From positions 354,319 through 418,318 of the forward strand of contig BROG01000650.1 of the NCBI GenBank assembly GCA_030159075.1: 64,000 nt of DNA, read 5' to 3'. Position numbers and translations under genes: made by a program. Positions 39,260-50,015 of this stretch are shown here, one piece after another. The notes under the pieces are model-generated. The model did not search any database. It saw only the letters and a program-made list of their open reading frames with translations, and had not been told where the DNA came from. Numbering within the stretch: the first letter of the stretch is position 1; each line of letters opens with the position of its first letter. This DNA is from Atrina japonica. Its lineage: Eukaryota > Mollusca > Bivalvia > Pterioida > Pinnidae.

Positions 39260-39645
39260 TTATGTTAACTAGTCAGAAAATCATGTCACTTACAAAAAAG
39301 AAAATTATATCACTTCATAAAATAATCAAATTGTAAGAAAATTATGAAACTACGTAAAAAAATTAAGTAGCTTCATAAGATGATCAGATCACTTAATATT
39401 AAGAAAACCATGAAATTTTGTACAATAATCATATAATTTTGTATAAAGATAATCATGTGATTTTTTAAAGATAATAATCGTGTGATTTTATAAGATAATG
39501 GATTATTTTTATAACTGACTAATTTTGTCAGAAAATCATGTGATTTTGTCCAGATAACCATGTCTTTTTGGAGATAATTGTATAATATAGTAAGAAAATC
39601 ATGTCAATTTATAAGATTTATCATGTGATTTGATCATTATCTGGA
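39260..39645. repeat. Cryptic repeat, AATCATGTGATTTT-like units
   Basis: Some 12-14 imperfect units of roughly 25-32 bases built on AGAAAATCATGTGATTTTRT. The core is itself an imperfect palindrome (AAAATCA...TGATTTT). Confidence 0.65.
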
Positions 39646-39893
39646 CTGTTTAAGTACATGTATTATATCACCTGAAAAAACCTTGAACTGACCAAATTAA
39701 AAGAAGGAAACAAACTCCCAGGGAAAGTAGTATGGGTAAATGGGTCCAGATATACAACTCACTTAATTTCTTGACAGTTTTCAAACTTTACCGTTAAATA
39801 TAAAACATAAAAATTGTCATTTATACTAAACAGACATTCTCGTAGACTACAACACATTTGTGACATACACTCCAAACTGTCATTTTTAACGCA

Positions 39894-39978
39894 TTAACCC
39901 CTGAAAAACAATGGACTCTTCTGTAAATCAATGACTTCGACCAGTCCAAATGTGTCTTCAGGGGGAAATGGGTAAATA
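39894..39978 (+). repeat. Direct repeat, first copy
   Basis: ACCCCTGAAAAACAATGGAC through GACCAGTCCAAATGTGTCTT. It is repeated with few changes at 40108-40198. Confidence 0.8.
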
Positions 39979-40107
39979 CAGGTCACTCCAAAATTATACT
40001 TTTACATCTAATTCGGTAAATGATTTAGTTTAAACATATTTTATTATATAATTTCATGAAAAGGGATTGGTCAAAAGTTATTACAACATTACATATGCCC
40101 TCTCCTT

Positions 40108-40198
40108 AACTCATCGACCCCTGAAAAAATGGACTCTTCTTTGTCTGTAAATCAATTACTTAGACCAGTCCAAATGTGTCTTATAGGGTGAATGAGTT
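40108..40198 (+). repeat. Direct repeat, second copy
   Basis: Second copy of 39894-39978, with a small TTTGTC insertion. The two outer edges (TTAACTCATCGACCCC and GGGTGAATGAGTTAA) are also loosely inverted. Confidence 0.8.
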
Positions 40199-40589
40199 AA
40201 TGATAATAGGCTAAACTACCAGTATCTAGTAGTTGGAGTTTTGTGGCTGTATGTTTTTGTTTTATCAATTTTAGGTATTACAGCCAAAATGCAGATCATT
40301 TTTGTTTAAAATTATTAACAAATAGACAATATTGCAGATGATTATTAAAGAATCAAAAATACATCTTAACGGTATTAGAAGACTGTTTTCTTACCAACAG
40401 AGTCAGTAACTTGTATTTTAAGCCTCTGATATAAAGATAAAGATTGCATTATGACTAGAAGATCTTAAAGTACCAACAACAAATAAATAAAAATCATTTT
40501 TTTAAAAAATACATTCACAAAATAATATAAGACATTTTAAGCTAATCTACTGAAAAAATGTCAATGTCGAAATTATATAATGAATTCTG

Positions 40590-40595
40590 TTTATT
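40590..40595 (-). terminator. Possible poly(A) signal of the MCFD2-like gene
   Basis: AATAAA on the minus strand (TTTATT on plus), about 27 bases after the stop codon. The very short 3' UTR this implies is possible but unproven. Confidence 0.3.
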
Positions 40596-40622
40596 TATGT
40601 ATGAAACCTCTGGAAACTATAG

Positions 40623-40825
40623 CTAATTTTGGTTCTTATTTGCATCGTCTTTAGTGTCTGGACTTCTAGCCCGTCGTTGAGCTGTAACAAATTCTACGTA
40701 TTCAATATATCCATCGAGATCGAGATCATCTTCTTGTAACACAAGGTCCACTATATTTTGTAGTTCCTCATCAGAGAATACTTTCTTCTTTTTGGGTGGC
40801 TCTTCACTCTTTTCTTCATGCTCAT
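40623..40825 (-). CDS. mcfd2: MCFD2-like last exon (EF-hand 2)
   Basis: Acceptor TTTTCCGCAG. It encodes a DEHEEKSEEPPKKKK linker, helix KVFSDEELQNIVDLVL, EF-hand loop DLDLDGYIEYVE with Asp at loop positions 1, 3 and 5, Gly at 6 and Glu at 12, then tail RRARSPDTKDDANKNQN and TAG. Confidence 0.93.
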
Positions 40826-43800
40826 CTGCGGAAAAGAAAAAGTACCAATTTTGGTTTTAAGGAAAAGACAATAGTATGCAATATTTTTTTTATAGATAAA
40901 AAAAAAACAAAAAAAACACGAAACAAAACAAAATAGTGCAAATTATCATATCTTGTTTACTGTATTACCTGGAAATTTTCGCTTTTGGATATTTTTGCCC
41001 TTTTAAGACAGAAAACTTATTCACATCTTAAAGTCGCCCTAAATCATGAACTGCATGTATGTCTGTACTTTAAATATTTAGCTCGAATAGTTTGCTTCCA
41101 TTTTACATTCGCCTTCTAGTCTACGGACGAACATGGGGAAAATGAAACAGGAACAAAAATGTCCAGGTATGCAGCATTGTCAAGCAAATGATCATGTGTT
41201 TTATCAAAACTTGTGAGAATGCATGTCATAAAAATTTCTAATCCAGATATAACCAATAAACTGGGTTTTTTTTACTCCTATCAACGCATCAATTGGCAAA
41301 TGTTTATAAAACAGAACTTAAGAATTTTCATGCCTGTGTATATATCTTTTTTGTTATTGTATATCAATCTAAGTAGTAAAAACAAAAAAGAAAGCAAATC
41401 TTTTTGAAAAAAAAACAACAGTTAATGCCTCTCTAATACAAAATTCATGTGAAAATTCTTTTAGAACTTGATAAATAAAGGGAAAATAACAAAATTTAGT
41501 CTGTTATTTGCTTTTAAATAAGAAAATAATCCAGAGGAATCAAAACAAAAAAGGTTCCAGTCACCATAAGAAGTACTGCAGTCCCATACAACATTGAAAA
41601 GAAAAACAAAATAAAGGTACATACATGTATGTCTGAGATATTTGTCAAAACTTTTATCCCCTTTACAAAAAGTGCTGTTCAACAGTGAACAAACATTACC
41701 CTTACCCAGTATAATAGATAAATGAAAAAACAAAAACAACATTATCCAGAAACTTTGCCATCAAATGCTCTGATCATATCTGTATGACTTACTGATGGTA
41801 TGATAAGACACACCCTACTTTTAAATGTAGTCCTATTTAGTTTATAATTTCAGAGTTTGTAGAACTATCTTAATTAAAGCATCAGTCACAACTGGTCGTA
41901 CTTCCACTCTACGATGTATGTACGGCAAAAAACGCTACAGAAGGCACAGGTCTCACAGACAGCCCTCCGCACATACGATGGATGTTGAGCACGTCCAACA
42001 AACACTGTGATTTCCCAATAACATATCCATTCTTGCTTCTAACTTTTCAAGTGACTGTTACTTTTGGGAGAAAAACAATCAAACATGAGTGGATGGAGAA
42101 GAAAGGGAAATCCTAACCCTCGTTGTAAAAATCTGAAAGTCCAATCCTCGGGAAACCTTTGAGTGGACAACCATATTCTTACCACTCGGGTGGAAATTTC
42201 CTTATCTACCCTACATACCTATATAAGATTCTATTAGTTTTAACATAGGATCACAAAACCAACACACACAATTTTCTTATGAACACAATTTCAATAATGA
42301 AATCTTTACCGACAAGATAATCATAAAATCATGTAAGGTAAATTTATTAAAGAAAATTATGCACCACACACAGAATCCAAGTGTTAAAACATAAACATGG
42401 TAAGAATTTCAAAAATTAAAACATGTTTAATATTTTTTTATAGCAGTCAAAGTTAAACTCTTGGTCAAAACTGTGTTTTCAATTCCCAATTTTCTTGCCT
42501 CAAAACATGTCAAAAATTTATTTCCGGATTTTATCAAAATAAACAAACTTGAATCATACATGTACATCTATTCAGATCACTCAGATGCAATTGTTTTTTT
42601 TATCCATGCAGCTCTGGAGGAGAAGATTTTAAAAGAGGGGTATCTCAAGATCTGTTTTGCCCCACATTGGATCCACCCCTGAGCTGATATGCTTGAAAAA
42701 CACAAACACAGAAGAAGACCTTGAGTACTTCCTTCCTGTAAAATTTCATTAAAATCCCTGCAGTAGTTTTGGAGAACAAGCTGACTGTGAAAAAAGCATC
42801 CCTCCCCTTCTTTTTGTACAAATGATCATAAAAGGTCACTTAGTCACCTCGTTTGGGTGTCAGAGCTAAAAATTGTTGAGTATTGACTGAAAAGACATTC
42901 AAACAAACAAACAAATCCAACCCTATGCGTCTTGAAAGGGAATTCAATTTTTTAAACAATGGAGTAAGAAACATTTTTTATTCAGTAAACGGAATATTTT
43001 AATAAAATATCAAAATTAGACTTTTCAGAAAATCTTTGAATGAACACCTTTAAAATATTTGCTCATGGAAGAAAAGAGCCTAACAGGTTCCCCCAACCCT
43101 AATGTAGCCTCTTACAAAATTTGAATACAATTTCACAGGTTTTCCTTGGCAATTTTTTGGTCTGGTTACAGGACCCATTCCCAATGCAAAAATGGCTTGT
43201 ATTTTCCCGAAGATATTCCCAGTTTCGATTTACAAAATAAAGAATGAATTATTTTTAAACAAAATCCCTAAATTAAGTTTTTCTGTTTTAGTTAGAATGT
43301 TGTATATTTTCCTTATTTTTCAGACCCTGAATCCAGAAGTTAGGAGGTAGGAAAATCACTGGATTGGCTAAATAGTTTTCAAGAAGTAGTTAAAAATGTT
43401 CAATTGTATGTGTACAAAGGATGACACACAACAACAACGGACGAAGACTGATGGCATAAGGTCACCTGAGTGACTCATGACTCTGGTGACCTAAAAATAA
43501 AACCATGCCCAAATAATGGATAGATAAATTTAGTGACTCATGACTCACACACCACACAACACCCCAATCATAGGGTGAATTCTGGTGAGTGATTAAAAGT
43601 GGCAGTAAACTATACAGGTGTATTAAAATAAAAAATATAAAAAAACAGGCAAAAAAATAACCTGATTCCTCCTCTGTAGTACTATATTTATGGTCTGAAA
43701 AGGCAATAATTATTTATATATATAACGATACTACAAAATTGATTGACATTTTGATGAGCTTAAAAGAATAACATGTACATTAATGAAATTAATAGACCTT

Positions 43801-46800
43801 TTCATGATAGCTGCGGTACTGTTACTACGAACGGAAAAATGATACAGGTTTCCACCAAAAAAAAATGGTGTCATTAAAGTAACTGAGTGTTTTATGACAT
43901 CATTTTCTGGGAATCCAGATGTATACAATTTTGCCATCCAAAGTTACAGGACTGCAATTATTGTGAAAAGGTCTATCAACATACATGTACATGCAAAATA
44001 CAGTCACACACATACAAAGTCACACACAGACTGAGTTACAATGTACACATAGACAGGGTTACACAAAGTCACACAAACAGTCACAAACACATAGTCACAC
44101 ATACACACTGTCACACACATACAGTCACACACACACACACACACACACTGTGAGAGAGGGGGTGGAATAGATAAGGTGAAAACTGATTAGGTTAGTGTTT
44201 GAATGTTTCAGCTATGGTTTATATTAATGTATATATACATGTATTTGAAATGATTACACTCATACTAAAATATGATTTAAAGAAAAAACATATACATGTA
44301 TATTGTCTGAAATCTGAATTAAACAAGATATTAAAATATGTATGTACAGCCTAACCTTCCTTAGCGACTCACTGTTTTCAATGACAACCTGACTTTTGCA
44401 ACATATATTATATGAAACCCACCCAAAGTATTTTCCTATATCAATAACCTGATTTAAGGAAATTTTTTAGAAGATGGTTGATATCTATCATATAAGAAAA
44501 CAGGTATACTGAGGACAACCTCTGTAACATAGTAAGTATGGCGAAATCGGCATTTGTAATTGCAAAATTATCATCTTGCGAATAAATATGGAACTTGTGT
44601 TTCGTGAAAATAAAGTCTTGTAAAAAAAAGAATCCAGATTTACAGTACTCATAGATCATTCAACTGCAAAGGAATTAAGATAACATGTCTGTTACACAGA
44701 ATATAGTTTTTGAGAAAAAAAAATTTGTATTTGTACATTGTATGTAAATAACAAATCTTGGATGCTTGGAAACTGGGCAACCTGAATTAAGAGATCACCT
44801 GTCATATATGACCTGTCTTGCCTCTTCCTTTGATTGGTCACAGGTTAGACTGTATATACTTTAATCAACAAGACAAAATGGTATTATGTAAAATGTATAT
44901 GGTGTATGTGTATAACCTCTGGTGCATAAATGTATCATACAAATTTTGATCCCATGAATATGGCAAGATTTGTGTTTGCATATACATAAGTACATACAGC
45001 AGAACCTGTCTTGTGAGACCATCCCATCAGCCACTGAAATCTGGTCTCTCAAGACAGGTGGTTTTTCAATAGAGGTTTTATTTAAAGAATTATTGAACCC
45101 AAGAGTTTTTCAGAATGAGATCTCAAAAGACAAGTGGTCTTTCATGAGAGTGATCTCCCAAGGCAGGTTTCACTGTATTTATTTAATACATAGTGATTTC
45201 AGGGCACTATAGCTGAAGAGTGGATGTTTGGGAAATTTTTTGCAAAATACTTACCATGAAAATGTGTAATCGCCTTGACAATTTCTGTACCATCTAATTT
45301 ATTATTACCATCATAATCGTGTAATTTAAAGTAATGGAATTCTAATTCTTCCTCTGACATCTCTTCTTTTGGTTTATCTACCACCTCTTTCAGATGTTCC
45401 TTTATATGCCTACAATGACAAAACCATTTATAAAAATACAGTTGAATCTCGTTATGTCGAAATCAGATAAGTCAAAATTTCTGTCATGTCAAAGTTGAAT
45501 GGCCACTGTGTGATATTACAATATCACATACCGTATTTTATGGCCTATAGGTCGATGTGGGGGATAGGTCAAATGGCCGATTTTTGGCAAAAATCCAGGT
45601 TTAAGTATTAGATAGGTCGAAGTGGTGGACAGTCGATGTCGGCAGAGATGGAAACATGAATGGGAGAACACAAAAATGCATCGTTTATGTTTAATAACTG
45701 GTGCCAACACGATGGTAGCCTACTAAAATAATCAAAGTGATCGGCCTATTTTACGGTACAATATTAAATAGGAGTGATTAAAAAGCATAGAAGTTGCATT
45801 TTATCACATTTAACATCACTTATATTACTCGTGTGTACTGATTATGTATACAAGCATCGTCATTATGTTACCTGTCAAATCATCATTAAATTCTTTATGC
45901 TGTTTACACAAGCGACCTCAATCCTTGTCTTATCCTTACATTGACCTAAATTATTATGCTGCTGCAATTGTCAAACAATTAAATACTCAAGGTTTAGTGT
46001 CAATTAATTTATGTAACACTTTTTCCAAAACTTTCCCAACTTCAAAGGACTGCCGCGCGATCCTTATCAGTTGAAGGTCACGTTCCAGTGAGCGGCTTGT
46101 AGTGTCCTGAAAGTCTGAATGAAGACTTCAACTTCACAGTGGGGTGCCGAGATAAGGGAATCATTCAAAAGTATAAACTGTCCGGTATAAATATAATGTA
46201 AACAATGTATCTTTATTAGGCGGTTTCTGACAATGATATTGTAACTTGAAAGATAATTATTTTGTCACTTGATTATGAACACAGTGCATTATGCACACAC
46301 GAGGTCACATTTAATAGTCCTATTAAGTGTAAATACAAATGAGTGTTTGGAGTAGGCCCCTAGATTATCCTGTGGAAAATTTTGAATTACGATGTTAAAA
46401 TGAGGAACTGCAGATACAAGTAAAATATATCACTATTTTTTTTAAAGATAAGTCGATGCGGTGAATAGGTCGAGGTCACAACTTCAGAGAAAAAAAATAT
46501 CGACCTATAGGCCATAAAATATGGTATTCACTCCATCTTAACTATGTTCAAAATCAGCAAATCTCATGCCAGTCATGGATGAAATGTACCTGATACATAT
46601 ATGTCCACGCATGATTCAATTATTTAACTTGAAAATTTCCCTTTCATTTTGAAAAATTCGCCCTCTCATCTAAGGGCAAATGAAATGAAAAATTCCAGGT
46701 ACATATTTATAGTAGTTATACACTCTAGATCACTTACTCGGCATCATGGACCATTTCCTGTCTGAAACCCTGATGTCCTCCGTGCCCTCCATGACCCCCA

Positions 46801-47982
46801 TGTCCTCCATGTTGCTGCTGTTGTTGTTGTTGCTGTTGTTGTTGTTGCTGCTGGAATTGTTGTGTGTTCTGTTGTGCTTGATTTGGATTATATTGACCTA
46901 GTTTTCAAAAGTAAATGTTTATATTTATGAAGTGATTCGTTTCAGGTACATTTTATTTACATATTACCATATAAGCAGAATTTTAGCGAGAATTCAATTT
47001 TGTTGAGATCGCTAAAATTGAATACCATTCCTCATTGTAGATAAAGGGTTATTGGTACATGTATCTTTTTCTTATCATAACATCGCTAAATTGACTTCTG
47101 GCTAAAATTATATATCTTAATTTTTATGACAAAGCACTAAATTTGTGTCTTGCTAAAATTTCTACTTATACGACATATGCTTGTCTTAGGTGCATACATG
47201 TATATTAAATTTGAGATACCGATGTATCTTAAAGCGATATGAGCTGTCGTAGGTAAAAAAAAATGCATGCCCATCTTATGTAATATTCTATCTCATATAT
47301 ATTCCAAAGAGACCATCTGGTGGTTAGAATAACAAATGCATGTGTATAATTGCAACAATCTTGCCAAACGTAACCCATAATATCAGTTATTTTTTGTCCA
47401 CCATACTTTGAGCATTGCAAATTAACTTTCGGTAATTTTTTTGGAATATAACTGAGTGACCAATAAACATTTGCTATTTGCAGTTAATATACATTCTGTT
47501 CTTATTACTCTTTGCGGTTATTTTTGTACATCATCATTTCAGACCTAAATCAGGCAAAGTTTGTCTTTTCTGTCGTTTCAAAACATTCATTTCTGAATTG
47601 CCCATGTGCCGGGTATATCGGGTGATTTTGACCCATTTTTAACTTGTATATACATGTACATGTACATTAAAAACATATACAAATATATACCTTGTTGGTT
47701 TCCTCCCTGTTGCTGGTATTGAGGATTCCCTCCTTGCTGTTGATATTGGGCATTCCCTCCCTGCTGTTGGTATTGGGGATTTCCTCCTTGTTGGGGATTA
47801 CCTCCCTGATACTGTAAATTTTGGCCTTGATATTGTTGGTTATGTCCAGGAGGTTGTCCTCCATGCATGTGTGCATCTTGTGGGGGTGGAACGCCCGGAG
47901 GATATGCATTGTGCTGATGAGTAAATCCTATACATAGGTTGATTATCAAGACACTGTGCAATATTTTTTGGATTGGCGTCAT
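40623..47982 (-). CDS. mcfd2: MCFD2-like secreted EF-hand protein with Gln/Gly/His-rich N-terminal region (5 exons, 280 aa; 269 without microexon)
   Basis: Minus-strand exons 47982-47691, 46897-46738, 45409-45255, 43694-43662 and 40825-40623 join in phase to 280 residues. Residues 1-20 are a hydrophobic signal peptide (MTPIQKILHSVLIINLCIGF). Residues 21-150 are low-complexity: Pro/His, GGNPQYQQQ repeats, a 14-Gln run, and HGG repeats. The MCFD2-like core follows: EHIKEHL, KPKEEMSEEEL, then EF-hand 1 loop DYDGNNKLDGTE (182-193) and EF-hand 2 loop DLDLDGYIEYVE (247-258). HYFKLHDYDGNN matches human MCFD2 almost word for word. In vertebrates MCFD2 binds the lectin LMAN1 and carries glycoprotein cargo from ER to Golgi. 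That role is inferred here. Human MCFD2 is about half this length and lacks the Gln/Gly region. There is a short charged C-terminal tail. Upstream noncoding exons are likely but not located. Confidence 0.88.
40826..43661 (-). other. Intron 4 of the MCFD2-like gene
   Basis: 2.8 kb, donor GTTATT after the microexon, acceptor CCGCAG. It holds a MITE (41210-41436). Frames at 41461-41742, 42461-42682 and 42645-42839 are unsupported. Confidence 0.75.
41210..41436. mobile_element. MITE fragment (GGCATTAAC end)
   Basis: It carries TTAAGAATTTTCATGCCTGT, ATTGTATATCAATCTAAGTA and the end AACAGTTAATGCCTCTCTAA. These are the same block order as the right half of 58293-58936. Confidence 0.65.
43662..43694 (-). 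CDS. mcfd2: MCFD2-like microexon (33 nt, probably alternative)
   Basis: A 33-base minus-strand segment lies between a good acceptor (ATTATTGCCTTTTCAG) and a weak donor (GTTATT). It enters and leaves in the same phase as its neighbours. It would add 11 residues (DHKYSTTEEES), an acidic extension of the linker between the two EF-hands. Skipping it keeps the frame (HFH joined to DEHEEK). Its existence rests only on splice signals and phase. Confidence 0.55.
43995..44150 (+). repeat. CA-rich GTCACACA imperfect tandem repeat
   Basis: Recurring CAGTCACACA/AAGTCACACA phrases ending in a (CA)n run. Confidence 0.85.
44995..45177. mobile_element. TA-flanked MITE (TACAGT family), copy 3
   Basis: Starts TACAGCAGAACCTGTCTTG and ends AAGGCAGGTTTCACTGTA, which are inverted ends. 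Internal CTGGTCTCTCAAGACAGGTG and AAGACAAGTGGTCTTTCATG phrases repeat the theme. Very like 54707-54902. Confidence 0.8.
45255..45409 (-). CDS. mcfd2: MCFD2-like exon 3 (EF-hand 1)
   Basis: Acceptor ATTGTAG, donor GTAAGT. It encodes HIKEHLKEVVDKPKEEMSEE, then HYFKLHDYDGNNKLDGTEIV and KAITHFH. This is the most conserved stretch of the protein. The EF loop is DYDGNNKLDGTE. Confidence 0.95.
45410..46737 (-). other. Intron 2 of the MCFD2-like gene
   Basis: Nearly filled by a 1-kb inverted-repeat element (45529-46526). Donor GTAAGT. Confidence 0.8.
45529..46526. mobile_element. About 1-kb TIR element (TACCGTATTTTATGG ends)
   Basis: The left end TACCGTATTTTATGGCCTAT, continuing AGGTCGAT, is matched in inverse by the right end (ATCGACCT then ATAGGCCATAAAATATGGTA), nearly perfectly over about 28 bases. 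Subterminal GATAGGTCGA phrases repeat inside. A TA target is likely. A 76-codon plus frame inside (45844-46074) has no transposase features. It is a non-autonomous DNA transposon. Confidence 0.85.
46738..46897 (-). CDS. mcfd2: MCFD2-like exon 2 (poly-Gln and His-Gly repeats)
   Basis: Encodes GQYNPNQAQQNTQQF, fourteen Gln in mixed CAA/CAG codons, HGG repeats, then QGFRQEMVHDA leading into the MCFD2 core. Mixed codons show that the Gln run is not a pure CAG expansion. Confidence 0.88.
46898..47690 (-). other. Intron 1 of the MCFD2-like gene
   Basis: Donor GTATAT, acceptor AAAACTAG. It holds the intact copy of the interspersed repeat (47229-47645) and a GCTAAAAT-rich inverted-repeat stretch (about 46980-47165). 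Confidence 0.8.
47229..47645 (+). repeat. Interspersed repeat, copy B (without the MITE)
   Basis: Reverse-oriented homologue of 1350-2003. At the position of the MITE it has a single uninterrupted site. It starts TTAAAGCGATATGAGCTGTC. Confidence 0.8.
47691..47982 (-). CDS. mcfd2: MCFD2-like exon 1 (signal peptide and GGNPQYQQQ repeats)
   Basis: Encodes residues 1-97: signal peptide, a HQHNAYPPGVPPPQD stretch, then a 27-bp coding minisatellite giving GGNPQQ, GGNPQYQQQ, GGNAQYQQQ, GGNPQYQQQ. The start ATG lies two bases after a possible AG acceptor (TTCTTCATTAACAG), so a noncoding upstream exon is likely. Confidence 0.88.
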
Positions 47983-49040
47983 ATCTGTTAATGAAGAAAA
48001 AAATTGGGTAAAAAGAATTCAAAACATTTATCTTAGATACAACATGTATAAATTGTCAGTTTAATCTTTATTTATTTTACAACAATTGACAAACAAGTTG
48101 TGTCAACTTATATTAATGACTCTCACTGGCTCCGATGTAGTCATGTGGGGGGTCCTTGTTAAGGGAGAAAACTGAAGTACATGTACAAGAGATACCACAA
48201 GTGTCTGACTTGGTGTCCGTCATACTCCTGTATCCAATCATAGGATCAAACCCAGGTTGCATAGGTGAGAAGCAAGTGTGCTAATCACTGTGCTTCCCGG
48301 ACATCCAAGATGAGATATCATAGAAATCCATGATGTATACTGGTACAAAAAAGTACATATTCTCTTTGGATTAAATTTTTAATGGCAGCTACATTGTAAG
48401 AAGGGATTTTCCTGGTCGTTTTGGGGTCCAGTTACAAGACCCATTTCCAATATAAATATGGCTTGTATTTTCAACCAAACGTATATACATGTATGCAAAA
48501 ATTTCCAAATTTTGAATTTCAAAATAAAGAATAAAGTACAGTATGTATTTTCAAACAAATGTTCCAAATAAATTTCTTCTGTCATAGTAAAAACATCATA
48601 TACCAATATATAATCTGAATCATTCGGACCCTACACTCCAAATTTTGGAACAGGAAATTACCCCTGATATGTAAAAAAGCACCATACATTTATTCCATTG
48701 GCTATATTGATGATCAAATAAGGTAGATTAAGATAGATTAAAATAGATTTACTTAAGATGGTAAAAAAATCTTTGTAATACAAGTAAGCAACAGTGTTAA
48801 AATTTAAAAAATGTGTTTGAAAATCCTCTTTATTCTTCTTTGAAATCATTGACTGTATTCAGGAACAACAGTGTAACCTGTCTTGATAAACCACCCAATC
48901 AGTCATTGTATTACAAGACAGATGGTCTCTCAAAAGAAGTACAATATATATATCAAATGATTTCACAATTCATTTGTCTGAAGTTTTAACATTACAATAC
49001 AATAATACATGTAAGAATTTTGCTGCTTTCCATAACATGA
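47983..49040. other. Intergenic between MCFD2-like gene and TAF1A, proximal part
   Basis: At about 48227-48300, minus strand, there is a tRNA-like SINE head (GGGAAGCACAGTGATTAGCA and CTGGGTTTGATCC as A and B boxes). A TACAGT-family fragment lies near 48858-48940. The upstream exon and promoter of the MCFD2-like gene probably lie here or further upstream but were not identified. Confidence 0.5.
48227..48300 (-). mobile_element. tRNA-like SINE head
   Basis: The minus strand reads CCGGGAAGCACAGTGATTAG, then CACACTTGCTTCTCACC, then AACCTGGGTTTGATCC. The A and B boxes are in tRNA order, but the acceptor-stem pairing is poor, so it is a SINE head and not a tRNA gene. Confidence 0.55.
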
Positions 49041-49052
49041 TCTAAGGCAATG

Positions 49053-49640
49053 CCTTAAAAGAGAGCGTAGCTCCATGTTTTACATATGTATGCAGGAAAT
49101 AGCATTAATCGAGAATATATCCGACTGTTAATTAGTTAACCTGTGATGTCATTTTTGCCGGACGGGTGTTGCTCTTGTGAGAGCAAATAGACTCACGTAT
49201 TTGTGAAACAAGGAGTTGCGCTCGCTTTCCAGGCATCACCTTAATTCTTAGACTTGACACAAGTTTCTAGTTGAGAGAGCAGCTCAACCGAGCCGTAGGC
49301 CTGTTAACGAAGCAAACTTAGTGGTAAAGAGTGTGAAAAGGAAATACAATCCCATACAAAGTACTATCAAACAATTTAATGTGTATCAGGTGGGATATTC
49401 TGTTACGTCAAATTCTGTGTGGAAATGCCATTACTGACTACAATGGTCGCCGCCATGTTATATCATGAATCATGGGTAATTGCCAATGTTGTATCTTGAG
49501 CCTGATCATGAAGCTCATCAATTTTGCTGCTTCATTTCATATCTAATTACTATTCTGTGTATGCTACGACCTAAAACTAAGATATATGAAACATTCATTT
49601 TGAACTGCGCTCTCCTATAGGCAATGCCTAATCATATTAA
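49053..49640. mobile_element. Two adjacent copies of the GCAGCTC / GCGCTCTC MITE
   Basis: Starts (AGAGAGCGTAGCTCC near 49060; AGAGAGCAGCTCAACCGAGC at 49273) and ends (GCGCTCGCTTTCCAGGCATC at 49219; GCGCTCTCCTATAGGCAATG at 49608) are the inverted ends seen also at 49650 and 51985. Internal similarity is limited, so copies are diverged or rearranged. Confidence 0.6.
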
Positions 49641-50015
49641 GATTTTATAGAGTGCAGCTCGAACAGCCAAAGGCCATTCACTAAGTGAACTTAATGATTA
49701 CAAATTACCCAGAATGCAATACTATATACTGTAGTCTCATTTACGTTCTTCATGAACACTAAAAAGTCATCTTCTAAATAAGTTTAACAACGAAGTACTT
49801 CACTACTGCACTAGCAAACATGTTGCAGTTTAAGTTAATGGTAATACCAGAACTTCAAATTATGTTTCAAATAATCTTGATGTTTTGATTTAACTGTTAC
49901 ATCATTTTGCGGGAAAGGTGTAGCCTTACTGTCCCAAGATTTGATACATTCTCAATAAATGTTTTTCCCCACATGTATAAAACAAGAATCACTCAATCAG
50001 CGCTCTCATTCAAGG

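Larger units (their letters stand above)
43695..45254 (-). other. Intron 3 of the MCFD2-like gene
   Basis: Holds a CA-rich imperfect repeat (about 43995-44150) with recurring GTCACACA phrases, and a TACAGT-family MITE (44995-45177). A short AGAGATCACCTGTCATATAT stretch near 44790 is a further fragment of that family. Frames here are repeat artefacts. Confidence 0.75.

Noticed and set aside
45199..45384. 61-codon frame starting at an internal Met as a separate EF-hand gene
   Set aside because: It is exon 3 of the MCFD2-like gene read through the donor into the intron; coding sequence extends upstream to the acceptor at 45410.
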